Positions 54,626 through 63,188 of a stretch of 64,000 bases of DNA are shown piece by piece; position 1 is the stretch's first letter, and each line of letters starts with the position of its first letter. Position numbers and translations under genes: made by a program. The notes under the pieces were generated by a model, which was given only the letters and a program-made list of their open reading frames with translations, searched no databases and was not told the DNA's origin. Source of the stretch: Alcaligenes sp. SORT26 (GTDB taxonomy: Bacteria > Pseudomonadota > Gammaproteobacteria > Burkholderiales > Burkholderiaceae_B); NCBI RefSeq assembly GCF_017377875.1, contig NZ_CP070975.1, positions 558,001-622,000 of the forward strand. The letters run 5' to 3'.

Positions 54626-54969
54626 GGGGAAAGACTCCAAGGGATAAGTGTTCTGTCTGCTAAGGAAAATCGATTGCTCGACTATATCCCGGCTGATGGT
54701 CAACCGGGCTTTCACTTGGCAATTTTTGTGGTTTTTTTTGTCCGGCCTGGTGGCGAACAATAGCGTTCAGAGCAGGCCGACCAATCAACAGCAGGGTGGT
54801 TTGCCCTGCATGTTCGTCATAGTCTCATGCTTGTTTGGTGCTTGATCGGGCGAACAAGACCTTATAGTCCTGCCTCCCGGATCGGCTTCACAGGATGGGT
54901 TGATCCACAAGGAATGGCCGGGCGTTGAGCCATCGCACAGAACTGCGCCAGTGTTATGGGAGCCCTGTC

Positions 54970-56457
54970 TTAAAAGCGCTTTTCCAGCTTCAGCGCGACT
55001 TCGGTTTGCTTGTACTTGAAGGCCCAGTCGATATTGCTGTTGTTGAAGGTGTGCTTCACATACAGATTGGGCGTAATGCCTTGGAACGCGAAGCGTGGCA
55101 TGCCCACGTTCAGGATATAAATCTGCTGGCGATCCTTGCGCAGCCCGCCCAAGAACAAGTCTTCGGCATCGTGACGAGTCTGTCGGTACAGTGCCGTGGC
55201 GTTGATGTTGAAGCCCGCATCAAAGGCTCTGTACATTCCCAGGTTCGCCATATAACTGCGGCTTTGTGCTGTTTGTTGAGACTGAAGATTACGGGTGTAA
55301 TTCAGTCCTCCGTAAACCACGGTTTTGGCGTCAATCAGATACGAGCCGTACAAGCCTATCTGGTTCTCTTTGACGCCTTCAAAGTACTGCCGTAAATCAC
55401 CTTTGTAGGACAGGCTCTTGTGTTGCGCATTCACGCCCACTTGCAGCCTGTCGCTAAGATTGTGCTTCCAGTCCACGCGCCCGCCCCAGGACTGATAGCT
55501 GGTGCGACGGTTGGTGTAATTGTTCTCGAACAGGGGTGTAATCGACAGATCGTTTTTCGCGTCCTGATAGTTGTAGCCTGCATAAATAATGCTGGTGTTG
55601 TCGCTGTAATAAATATTATTGGGCTCGGCTTCCTTATGCTTGTCGTACAGGTTGCCGTAGCTCAGGCCGCGCAGCAGCAGATTGTGGTTGCCGCTTAGCT
55701 GGAAACGCCGGTTCAAGGTCAGGTCATAGACCATGGCTGTGGATTTGACCGGGTCCGGCATTTTGCGCACCGACGGAAAGCACCCAAAGAAATAGCAGGT
55801 GAAAAAGGTGTCTTCCTGGCCGTTTTCTTTGTTGATATTGCTGTTGTAGCCCAGGCCAATCGAGGCTGAACCGTGCCAGGCATTGCGGTCCTGCAAAGCA
55901 CCCTGGAAACCTTCAATCACGGGCCGTACTTCTTCTGGAATCCCGGCAGAGGAAATCTGGCTGAACAGTTCTTTGGCTTCGCTGGATTGATAGTCCTCGA
56001 ACAGCACGCGGGCCAGCTCCAGCTTGGCGCGCATCATGTTCGGATCACTGGCTTGAGCCTGGCGCAGCTTGCTGATAGCCAGGCTGTGATTATCCTTGCT
56101 ACGGGCCACCATCCCTTGAGCCATCAGCACCAAAGCAGGATTGTGGCCGGGCAGCTCCTGATACTTTTCTACAAACTGATCCACCTTGGCCCACTGCTGC
56201 AGATTGATGGCGACATAAATGGCCGGTTCCAGATCAGTCAGCGTGGCATCGACGCTATAGGTTGTGCCGTTGATGGTGATCAGGGCCGACGGGTCTACAT
56301 CGGGCGGGGTTTCTTCCACTAAATGGGAGCGTTCGCGTTCGTTCAGATTGCGGTCGATTTGATTCAGAAGTCGGCGCGTATCGTCGTCGTTGGCTTGCAC
56401 CGCGCTGGATGCCATGGCCAGCAGCAGGCACAAAAGGGGAAGGGCTCGCCCATGCAT
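54970..56457 (-). CDS. Slam-family outer-membrane translocator
   Basis: The 495-residue protein has a signal peptide (ending SSAVQA), a periplasmic TPR region (about residues 70-200, with ALVLMAQGMVARSKDN and a helix pair to FSQISS) and a C-terminal barrel of about 14 strands (DUF560) ending in VALKLEKRF. Slam proteins carry surface lipoproteins and hemophilin-type soluble proteins across the outer membrane. It is third in an operon behind a TonB receptor and a Slam-substrate-like protein, so the latter is its probable cargo. The disulphide-ready FFTCYFFGCF segment is unusual. Confidence 0.9.
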   Translation of the reverse strand: MHGRALPLLCLLLAMASSAVQANDDDTRRLLNQIDRNLNERERSHLVEETPPDVDPSALITINGTTYSVDATLTDLEPAIYVAINLQQWAKVDQFVEKYQELPGHNPALVLMAQGMVARSKDNHSLAISKLRQAQASDPNMMRAKLELARVLFEDYQSSEAKELFSQISSAGIPEEVRPVIEGFQGALQDRNAWHGSASIGLGYNSNINKENGQEDTFFTCYFFGCFPSVRKMPDPVKSTAMVYDLTLNRRFQLSGNHNLLLRGLSYGNLYDKHKEAEPNNIYYSDNTSIIYAGYNYQDAKNDLSITPLFENNYTNRRTSYQSWGGRVDWKHNLSDRLQVGVNAQHKSLSYKGDLRQYFEGVKENQIGLYGSYLIDAKTVVYGGLNYTRNLQSQQTAQSRSYMANLGMYRAFDAGFNINATALYRQTRHDAEDLFLGGLRKDRQQIYILNVGMPRFAFQGITPNLYVKHTFNNSNIDWAFKYKQTEVALKLEKRF

Positions 56458-56507
56458 GAATGAAAACCTTGCAAGAAAAAGGGGAGATGGACGCAGGGTC
56501 CGGAGAG

Positions 56508-56561
56508 AAAGGGGATCGAGCGTGTCGATCCCCCTTTTCTTATGGCAACACTAGGGTGTTG
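56508..56561 (-). promoter_or_regulatory. Intercistronic hairpins between Slam-substrate and Slam genes
   Basis: GGGATCGA and TCGATCCC around 56511-56532 form a stem extended by A/T-rich pairs, and CAACAC with GTGTTG (56547-56562) forms a smaller one. On the minus strand the larger stem is followed by CTTTCTCTCC rather than a clean T run. They may weaken transcription or protect the upstream mRNA, giving more cargo than translocator. Confidence 0.55.
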
Positions 56562-56566
56562 TCAGC

Positions 56567-57454
56567 TTAGGGCTGCTGCTTTGCGCCACCGAAAGCCATG
56601 TCACGAGCACCGTTGATGGAGTCGTAGTAGATACCTGCCAGGGCGTCTGCCGCTGCCCCGTAAAATTGACCACGAATCTTCGAAGCGTCGTCAAAGTCTT
56701 GAGCGAATGTACCGTTTGAGTAAATGGTCGCGTCATCAAAGAGAACGCTACCAACAGCACCAGACAGTGTGCCGCTGCCACCACCGTAATTGGCGGTCAG
56801 GACGCCAGTAGAGATACCGCCCTGTGTGCCGGGGTTGTACTTGGTAATACCCACAACGTCGTATTTCACGTTAACCAAGTTGGGCATGGCAGTGGTGGGG
56901 TTCTCGCCCGTGTAAAACACGGTGCGATCAGCGCTGTTCATGTTCAAGTCGGTGCTGCTGCCTTGGCTAGGGTTAGCGACGCGCGGAGCCCACTCACCAA
57001 AATACACGTCTTTGCCAGGGACCTTGGCGACGACTTCACCACCGAAATGTGGGTAGCCAGGCAGAGGGTTGTTCATTTGACGATAAGCGTAGACTTGCGT
57101 GCCTGCACCAGTACCGCTGCTAATAGTGTGACGCCAAGTTTCCGAGATTTTTGTGCCAGCAGGCATTTCAATGTAACCATGGCCGTCTGTATTGCCTAGC
57201 ACCTGATTTGTCTGCCAAATGGGGCCGCTTTTGAAGCTGACCACACCCGACTGATCGGCTGGGTTCGCAGTGTAGGGATCGGTGCCGGGCATGGAGATGC
57301 CTGCTTCGCCGATAGCCATCATCGTGGAGGGTTTGTCAGCAACGACAAAACCTTTGGAAGCGCCACCTGCGACGGGGGCGGCGAAGCTGCTGGCGGAGGC
57401 CAGCAGGAAAGCCGAAACAATAGCCAGTTTTTGTACATTCAGACTTGCTTTCAT
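56567..57454 (-). CDS. Slam-dependent secreted hemophilin-like protein
   Basis: The 295-residue protein has a signal peptide ending SSFA (cleavage before APVAGG) and no cysteine anywhere, so it cannot be a lipoprotein. The C-terminal part (about residues 225-285, ending KIRGQFYGAAADALAGIYYD) matches the small beta-barrel handle of TbpB-like and hemophilin Slam substrates. The N-terminal domain holds histidines 92, 109 and 136 as candidate ligands. GGAG precedes the ATG at 57454. Flanked by a TonB receptor and a Slam gene, it is probably a secreted heme or iron carrier; the ligand is unproven. Confidence 0.82.
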   Translation of the reverse strand: MKASLNVQKLAIVSAFLLASASSFAAPVAGGASKGFVVADKPSTMMAIGEAGISMPGTDPYTANPADQSGVVSFKSGPIWQTNQVLGNTDGHGYIEMPAGTKISETWRHTISSGTGAGTQVYAYRQMNNPLPGYPHFGGEVVAKVPGKDVYFGEWAPRVANPSQGSSTDLNMNSADRTVFYTGENPTTAMPNLVNVKYDVVGITKYNPGTQGGISTGVLTANYGGGSGTLSGAVGSVLFDDATIYSNGTFAQDFDDASKIRGQFYGAAADALAGIYYDSINGARDMAFGGAKQQP

Positions 57455-57518
57455 TACGAACTCCATTAAGTGAAGAAAAAGGGCGTTTTTACAAAAACGA
57501 CCAAAAAAACTGATTAAC

Positions 57519-60500
57519 TTAAAAACGTGCTGTCATGCCGACGCGCACCGTTCGTCCAGGGGCCGGAATAGAGGTACGGGCCATGGGGTCCAGGTAGTAC
57601 TGATTGGTTAGGTTGCTGATTGCCACGTCTACATTCAGGTTCTTTTGCACCTGATAGCTGGCGTAGGCATCAAAGACCAGGATCGGGTTCCAGTAGTTGG
57701 CTCGGTTATAGGCCCAGCCCATAGATCCAAAGGCACCCTCATCTTTGTTTTTGGCTGCGCTGTGATAAACGGCGCGTGCGCCTAGCAATAGTTTCTTTTC
57801 AAGGAGACGAGCACCCACATCCAGATTCAATGAGTACTGAGGTTGCAGGCTGGTTCTGGCAAAAGTGCGAGGGAAGCCACCGTCTACGCAGCCAGGCATG
57901 CTGCGACTACCAGGCGCTCCAGGAATGGGATTAAAAGTTTGTGCGTAGTCGTGGTCGCACAGTTGTTGTTTCAGGCGGTACGTACCACCAAAGTTGGCAA
58001 AGTATTTGCCGCTATCCACCCGAGCTTGCAGTTCAATGCCGGACATTTTTTTCTCGGCAAACTGCACGATATTGAAGTCCCAGTCTCGGTCTATATAGTC
58101 TTTGATGCGGTTATTGAAGTAGTTGACCCTGATGTCTGCGTAGTCCAGGCTGGGAAAGTAGCCGCTCAGGTTGTGTGCATAACCAATTTCCCAGTTGTAG
58201 GCATGCTCCGGGCTAACTGCGACACCTGTGGAGCTTTTGCTGCTGCCTGCCATTGCCATGGAGGATTCAAACAGGCTAGGGAAGCGGACAAACTCGTTGT
58301 ACCGCGCATAGATACGGATATCGTCTGTGACGAAAGCAGTCAGCCCAATATGAGGAACCCATGCATGATCCTTTTGTTTTTTGGGTTCTTCCCATTTATT
58401 GGCAATTTCAGTTTTGTCTTGATAGACAGGTTTCCGGTTATTTGTTGAGGTGATGTATTTGTCGACTGACCCCGTTTGACCTTGGGCGTTGGTAACTTTC
58501 TCGCTCGCGTCAATTTCGCCATTGGTAAATGGATTATTAGCCGTGAATCCTGTATGAGTTTGGCCTGACGGGACAAAAACAGATTCGTCAATGTAGCGAT
58601 AGCCATCAATTTTTCCGGCATCCAGTCTGAATCCCATATATTCTTCAGCTGATTTCAGCGGACCGTCGACATAACTAGGATCTATGCTGTTAAGAAACTC
58701 CCAATTCCGCTTGTATTTCTCATAGCGAGGAGTGAGCTCCTGAATGATTTGATCGTTGTAGGCCGTTACTTCTTGATCGGTCATCAATCGTTGGATTTGA
58801 TAGTTGTAGCCTTTGAGCGCAGGTTGAATAGCCCAATCCTTATGTTGCTGACTACGCATCTCGGCCAGTTTGTCGTCATACGACCAGTAATCGCTGTAAC
58901 GAGCGCCTGCATTCACCTGCAGCCAGTCAATAGGGCGCCAATCAAAATTAAAACCAAAGTTCCATTGTTGGCGGGTGCCCGAACGCGGCCCCATATGGTT
59001 TATGCCCCAGTTCAGTTCAGTCAGGTGCGCGAGCTTTTCCGAAGCATCATGTTGCTTGAGCTTTTCACGCGTAAAGTCTGCCTGCAGGCTCAAGTCCAGG
59101 GTGGGGTGTAAGGCCATTTCATTGCTCAGGTTCAAACCTGTACGACGGTGGTCGGTAATTTGCAAGGCGCGAGGCACAATGTTGAAACGGCCATCCGCAT
59201 TGGACTCTTTATCGGGTGGAGTCGTAGGGACGTTGGCACACATGGGTAGATCTCTGCCCAGGACGTGGCAATCCGTATAGTCATCCCACGCGTTATCCCG
59301 ACCATTCCACCCGTCGCCTTGAGTGCCATAGATAACGTCGCCGTTCTGATGGCGTGCACTGTCGCTTTGGGTAATCCAGGCGCCCGCTTTCAGGTTGATG
59401 AAACGGTTGCCTTCGGGGTTCCAGGAGTAGTTCAGATTCCAGGTGTCTTGTTTGACCTTGCTATAGGGGTTCTCGTTTTGCAGAACCTTTTTTTCGCCCT
59501 GACCATCCAGCGCATGCACGGCCCAGACCACGTTCCAAGGCACACTCTCACCAAAGGTATGGTTGCTGCGCATGTAGCTCATATCAATGGCTTGATCGTG
59601 AGGTAGGCGCAATGTGCCTTTCAGCAGCGTGGTTTCCAATTCACTGGAGGTATTGAGGACCTCTTCACCGGGGCGGAAGTATTTGGCGATGTAGCTGATG
59701 CTTGGGGATGAGAAGCCCGGCCTTTTATCGTTCTTGGCATCTTCCTGCCACGAGTCGTGCTCGTATTTCTCGCTACCCTTTTTACCGCTGTAATAGTTGC
59801 CGCGACTGCGGTAGCTGTATGCAGCCAGCAGATCAAAGTTCTCTTGTTTGGTCGCGATTGCCAGGCGGTAGGAGTGGTCTTCGAAGTTGAAGTTCTTGCC
59901 GCCATTGCCTTCTTTAGGCATACGCTCTGGCGAAACGGACCCCGGCAGAATGACGCCGTTGGTACCACCCTTATCAAATACCGCGCCAGGGATGTCTCGG
60001 TAGTCTTTACCGAACACTCCAAACGAGCGCTCATTCGGCTTGGTCGAATTCGTCGCCGTTTCCGCCTTCAGCTCAATCCCGAAGGTCTCACCCGGTTTAA
60101 CAATATCCTCCACCTGCAGCGTACGGATCTGCACCGATCCGCCAATCCCGCTGGCTCCCGACGTCGCCGACACGCCTTTTTCCACCAGAATGCTGCTGAT
60201 CATGTTGGGATCAACATAGTTGCGATTGGCGACCCCCGCCGGTCCCAGCCAGACTGATGTGGCCTGTTCCGTTCCGTCAATCGTCAGCGGGATACGGCCT
60301 TCACCCTGGATACCGCGAATGTTCGGGTCCAGCGCGCCGCTATTGCGCGAGTCCCCCGCATAGACACCGTTCAAACCCTTGAACAAGTCCCCCACGGAGC
60401 TGCCCTTGTACAGCTCGATTTCTTCTTTGCCTGCGTACACATTGGAGACGTCTTTCTCGAATACATCGGCCTTACCCGCCTCATCGCGGGTTTCGCGGAC

Positions 60501-60686
60501 GACGGTAATAGTGTCCAGACGAGTGGCTCGGTCCGTGTCTTCCTGGCTCTCGTCCTGACGGGAGGAGGGCGGGGCGCTGCCCACGCTTTGAGCCTGTGTC
60601 TGCCCGGCCCAGGAGGCCAGAATCAGGGCATACACCAGCGGCTTGAGCGCATGTTTTTTGTGTAGGGGTGAAAGGGTGACGGACAT
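57519..60686 (-). CDS. Large TonB-dependent receptor of a Slam/hemophilin locus
   Basis: The 1055-residue receptor has a signal peptide ending AGQTQAQ, a TonB box-like TITVV near residue 60, a plug (about 75-200, with GVYAGDSRNSGALDPNIRG and TIDGTEQATSVW) and a long barrel ending VRVGMTARF. Its length and plug resemble TonB-dependent hemoglobin/transferrin-type receptors paired with Slam systems. It leads a Fur-box operon with the secreted substrate (gap 64 nt) and Slam. It should take up the metal or heme delivered by the secreted partner. The ATG at 60686 starts the signal peptide; an earlier in-frame ATG is at 60806. Confidence 0.92.
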   Translation of the reverse strand: MSVTLSPLHKKHALKPLVYALILASWAGQTQAQSVGSAPPSSRQDESQEDTDRATRLDTITVVRETRDEAGKADVFEKDVSNVYAGKEEIELYKGSSVGDLFKGLNGVYAGDSRNSGALDPNIRGIQGEGRIPLTIDGTEQATSVWLGPAGVANRNYVDPNMISSILVEKGVSATSGASGIGGSVQIRTLQVEDIVKPGETFGIELKAETATNSTKPNERSFGVFGKDYRDIPGAVFDKGGTNGVILPGSVSPERMPKEGNGGKNFNFEDHSYRLAIATKQENFDLLAAYSYRSRGNYYSGKKGSEKYEHDSWQEDAKNDKRPGFSSPSISYIAKYFRPGEEVLNTSSELETTLLKGTLRLPHDQAIDMSYMRSNHTFGESVPWNVVWAVHALDGQGEKKVLQNENPYSKVKQDTWNLNYSWNPEGNRFINLKAGAWITQSDSARHQNGDVIYGTQGDGWNGRDNAWDDYTDCHVLGRDLPMCANVPTTPPDKESNADGRFNIVPRALQITDHRRTGLNLSNEMALHPTLDLSLQADFTREKLKQHDASEKLAHLTELNWGINHMGPRSGTRQQWNFGFNFDWRPIDWLQVNAGARYSDYWSYDDKLAEMRSQQHKDWAIQPALKGYNYQIQRLMTDQEVTAYNDQIIQELTPRYEKYKRNWEFLNSIDPSYVDGPLKSAEEYMGFRLDAGKIDGYRYIDESVFVPSGQTHTGFTANNPFTNGEIDASEKVTNAQGQTGSVDKYITSTNNRKPVYQDKTEIANKWEEPKKQKDHAWVPHIGLTAFVTDDIRIYARYNEFVRFPSLFESSMAMAGSSKSSTGVAVSPEHAYNWEIGYAHNLSGYFPSLDYADIRVNYFNNRIKDYIDRDWDFNIVQFAEKKMSGIELQARVDSGKYFANFGGTYRLKQQLCDHDYAQTFNPIPGAPGSRSMPGCVDGGFPRTFARTSLQPQYSLNLDVGARLLEKKLLLGARAVYHSAAKNKDEGAFGSMGWAYNRANYWNPILVFDAYASYQVQKNLNVDVAISNLTNQYYLDPMARTSIPAPGRTVRVGMTARF

Positions 60687-60804
60687 AAAACGAACCAAGG
60701 CTCCATGCAAGAAGATGACAATCTGTCGGGGAAAGAATCCCGTTTTTGTGTTTTGCTCACCACTTGTCTCAAAAGGTGAGGAAAGGCACGGGGATATTAT
60801 TGAC

Positions 60805-60824
60805 ATTAATGCGAATAATTATCA
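60805..60824 (-). promoter_or_regulatory. Fur box of the receptor/hemophilin/Slam operon
   Basis: On the minus strand the sequence TGATAATTATTCGCATTAAT matches the Fur consensus at 13 of 19 positions and has the usual GATAATTATT core. It is about 120 bp upstream of the receptor start. Confidence 0.8.
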
Positions 60825-60849
60825 CTTAGATTGATATGCGGGACGGAGC

Positions 60850-60892
60850 AATTCCTATGCAGGACCTGAAAACGGCCGCACTAGTAGGAATT
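60850..60892. promoter_or_regulatory. Inverted repeat upstream of the receptor operon
   Basis: AATTCCTA (60850-60857) and TAGGAATT (60885-60892) are exact inverted arms 27 bases apart, between the AraC gene end and the Fur box. This could be the site of the adjacent PchR-like activator. The stem at about 60927-60943 (GGCCGC with GCGGCC) may end the AraC transcript. Confidence 0.35.
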
Positions 60893-61000
60893 TGTCAAAG
60901 CAAAAGGGGAACTTTTCTGGAAGGGGCCGCAGGGAGCGGCCCTTGAAGAAGGGTAGGCCCCTAGGTGGGAAGGGGCCGAAAACAGCGCAAATACAAAGGC

Positions 61001-61978
61001 TTAAGCGCGTTTGTTGCCAAAGATGGATTTGGGCGAGCGACCAAAGTACCGCGTAAAGGCAACGGAGAAATTATTGGGGTATTTGTAGCCGACTTGCCAG
61101 GCAGCCTGGGCGACTTGTTGACCAGATTCCAGCAGCGTATAGGCCTTGCGCATACGCAGCTCCAGCAGCAAACCGATAGGCGTGTTGTCGTACAGATAAC
61201 GGAAGCCTTCTTTAAGCTTGTGTTCGTTAATGCCTACCGTCGTCGCCAGATACTCCACAGTAATTTGCTGATCCAGTTGCGAGCTGAGCAGATTGCGCGC
61301 CTGTTCTACCCGCTGGATGTCATCCACAGACAAGGGGGCGCCTTTGGCGGCGTTGGGTGGAGCCAGACGGTTGAATTGCTCGGCTAGCAAACTGAGCGCA
61401 TGGATTTGCAGGTTCAGCCTGTGATTATGAATCGGCTGCTCCGGGCTGCATGGCTGCATATACCGTGCCAGTGCGGCCGCATGGGCCATCGTGGCCTGAC
61501 TGCTGGCCTGAAAAGACAGGCGATGCAGTCCCACGCAATCGAGCAAATGGGTAGCACGTTCGGGACCGACGTATTTGTTCAAGGCTGCTTCGCTAATCAC
61601 CAGTCGCAGTTGCGACACGGATTCATCCTCCTGATAGTGGCGTTCCCCACGCAGGGAACGGAATGCGGTCACCGTGGTGTGGCCCGCTTTAAATAGCAGA
61701 TCTGAACTCTCCCGACCCTGATAGGCCGACTGTCCTTGCAGACCCACGGTCACCACAATGACACGGCCCGCATGGGGGCCGTTACTTTCTTCAACCAGCG
61801 TTCGGCTGGGGTGATAGTGCAAACGGCCCAATAAAAAGCCTTGTTCCAGTTCCACGCATTCGGAATAGCAGTGGCCCAGTTCCTCGGGTAATTGCAGCCG
61901 GACTCGGCCATCGCTCAAAGCGCGGCATGACCTGGGTTCATCCGTGGTTAAGCGATAGCCAAATTTGCGCGTACTCAT
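61001..61978 (-). CDS. AraC-family regulator, PchR-like
   Basis: The 325-residue protein has a large N-terminal sensor domain and a C-terminal AraC domain (about 220-320, with EYLATTVGINEHKLKEGFR and YKYPNNFSVAFTRYFGRSPK). The pattern is that of PchR/AlcR-type activators, which respond to ferric siderophores. AGGAG lies five bases before the ATG at 61978; the ATG at 61981 is too close. It is upstream of the receptor operon on the same strand and divergent from a methyltransferase/MFS operon, across a Fur box. It may activate either or both. Confidence 0.87.
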   Translation of the reverse strand: MSTRKFGYRLTTDEPRSCRALSDGRVRLQLPEELGHCYSECVELEQGFLLGRLHYHPSRTLVEESNGPHAGRVIVVTVGLQGQSAYQGRESSDLLFKAGHTTVTAFRSLRGERHYQEDESVSQLRLVISEAALNKYVGPERATHLLDCVGLHRLSFQASSQATMAHAAALARYMQPCSPEQPIHNHRLNLQIHALSLLAEQFNRLAPPNAAKGAPLSVDDIQRVEQARNLLSSQLDQQITVEYLATTVGINEHKLKEGFRYLYDNTPIGLLLELRMRKAYTLLESGQQVAQAAWQVGYKYPNNFSVAFTRYFGRSPKSIFGNKRA

Positions 61979-62032
61979 CATTTCTCCTGCTAAAAGCGCC
62001 TCGCATATGAATTGCTCCGTTCAGCATAGATC

Positions 62033-62055
62033 TTAATGCAAATAATTCTCATTAA
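62033..62055. promoter_or_regulatory. Fur box in the AraC/methyltransferase divergent region
   Basis: The outer bases TTAATG and CATTAA (62033-62038, 62050-62055) are inverted, and the minus strand reads AATGAGAATTATTTGCATT, a standard Fur-box form. It lies 55 bp from the AraC start and 69 bp from the methyltransferase start, so it can repress both. Confidence 0.82.
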
Positions 62056-62123
62056 ATATATATCATTTCTAGCTGTCATGGCAGAGGGAAGGGCCATTGT
62101 GGAATTTACGGAGGTAGAAAACA

Positions 62124-63188
62124 GTGCTGGATCGATCGCTTAGAGAGGTGGTTTTGTCAGAGCAATTGCTGGAGTCGCATGCTCTGCAAGCCTGTTGGGA
62201 CGCGCAGTTGGCAGGCTTGAGTGCAGATGCCTTGAACCTGGCGTTGGAGCACGGCGTGTTTGCACATCTGGATCAGTTTATCGCTGCTGAAGAACTTGCG
62301 CAGGTGCTCAAGTGGGATGCAGACAACACCAGCTACTTGCTGGAATTGCTCTGGAGCCTGGAGTTGCTGGAGTGTCAGTGGACCTGTCCGCGACGCTATC
62401 GCAGCCTGCCTAAATCGGCCCGTTATTTCAATCCCAACTCGGCGGAATATTGTGGTGATGCCTTGCTGTTTAGGCACGGCGTGCTGCGGCAGGTGGGCCT
62501 TCAGTTGGATGAGTTGGTACGCAATGGCAAGTCGCCTCCGGCAGACCCGAAACTGGTTCAACAAGGCTGGGCGGCAGCAGCACGTGCGCAAATTGCCCAA
62601 GAGCAAAGCGCAGTAACAGCGAATGTGGCCTGTGAGATTTTTGGGGCGGTGCCAGAGTTCTGGCAGGCGCAGCGATTGCTGGATCTGGGTGGTGGCCCAG
62701 GTCTGGTCGCCATTGCCTTGGCACAGCAACAGCACGATTTACATGCTGTGGTCTTTGAGTACGAAGCGGCGGCAGCCGTGGCTCAGCAACGAATTCTGGA
62801 CGCGGGCCTGGAGACACGTTTAAGCACCATGGCGGGGGATTTGCTGGTGGACGATTTTGGCTCGGGTTATGACCTGATCTGGTGCTCCTCTGTGCTGCAT
62901 TTTGTGCCGGACATTCCTGCTTTGCTGGCTCGCCTGTATCGCGCCTTGCGCCCCGGTGGTGTGCTGGTGTGCTGTCACGCCGAAGTGCATACCGAGGTCA
63001 GCAAGGCCAAACGGATTTTGCATTACTACCTGCATATGCGCATGCAAGGTCGCCAGGTGCTGCCGGAAGGGCAGTTGGCTCGGTTACTGGAACAAGCTGG
63101 ATTTGATGAGGTTCAGCAGTTTGATGAGGTGCGCTTTCCGGTTGCGCCCGTCACTGCATTGATTGCGCGCAAAGCGTGCAAAGGGTGA
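62124..63188 (+). CDS. SAM-dependent methyltransferase under Fur control
   Basis: The 354-residue protein has an N-terminal helical/winged dimerisation region (about residues 20-100) and a class I methyltransferase domain with motif I LLDLGGGPGLVAIAL near 195, YDLIWCSSVLHFVPD and LRPGGVLVC. This is the layout of O-methyltransferases acting on small molecules. It starts at GTG with GGAGG eight bases upstream. Its stop overlaps the start of an MFS gene as TGATG. Fur control and the exporter neighbour suggest modification of a metallophore or iron-linked metabolite; the substrate is unknown. Confidence 0.82.
   Translation: MLDRSLREVVLSEQLLESHALQACWDAQLAGLSADALNLALEHGVFAHLDQFIAAEELAQVLKWDADNTSYLLELLWSLELLECQWTCPRRYRSLPKSARYFNPNSAEYCGDALLFRHGVLRQVGLQLDELVRNGKSPPADPKLVQQGWAAAARAQIAQEQSAVTANVACEIFGAVPEFWQAQRLLDLGGGPGLVAIALAQQQHDLHAVVFEYEAAAAVAQQRILDAGLETRLSTMAGDLLVDDFGSGYDLIWCSSVLHFVPDIPALLARLYRALRPGGVLVCCHAEVHTEVSKAKRILHYYLHMRMQGRQVLPEGQLARLLEQAGFDEVQQFDEVRFPVAPVTALIARKACKG

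Noticed and set aside
54648-54845. 65-codon plus-strand frame upstream of the ClpP-like gene
   Set aside because: It overlaps the antisense of the ClpP leader, has no ribosome site and no recognisable sequence.
54925-55395. 156-codon plus-strand frame opposite the Slam gene
   Set aside because: Antisense shadow of the Slam barrel region.
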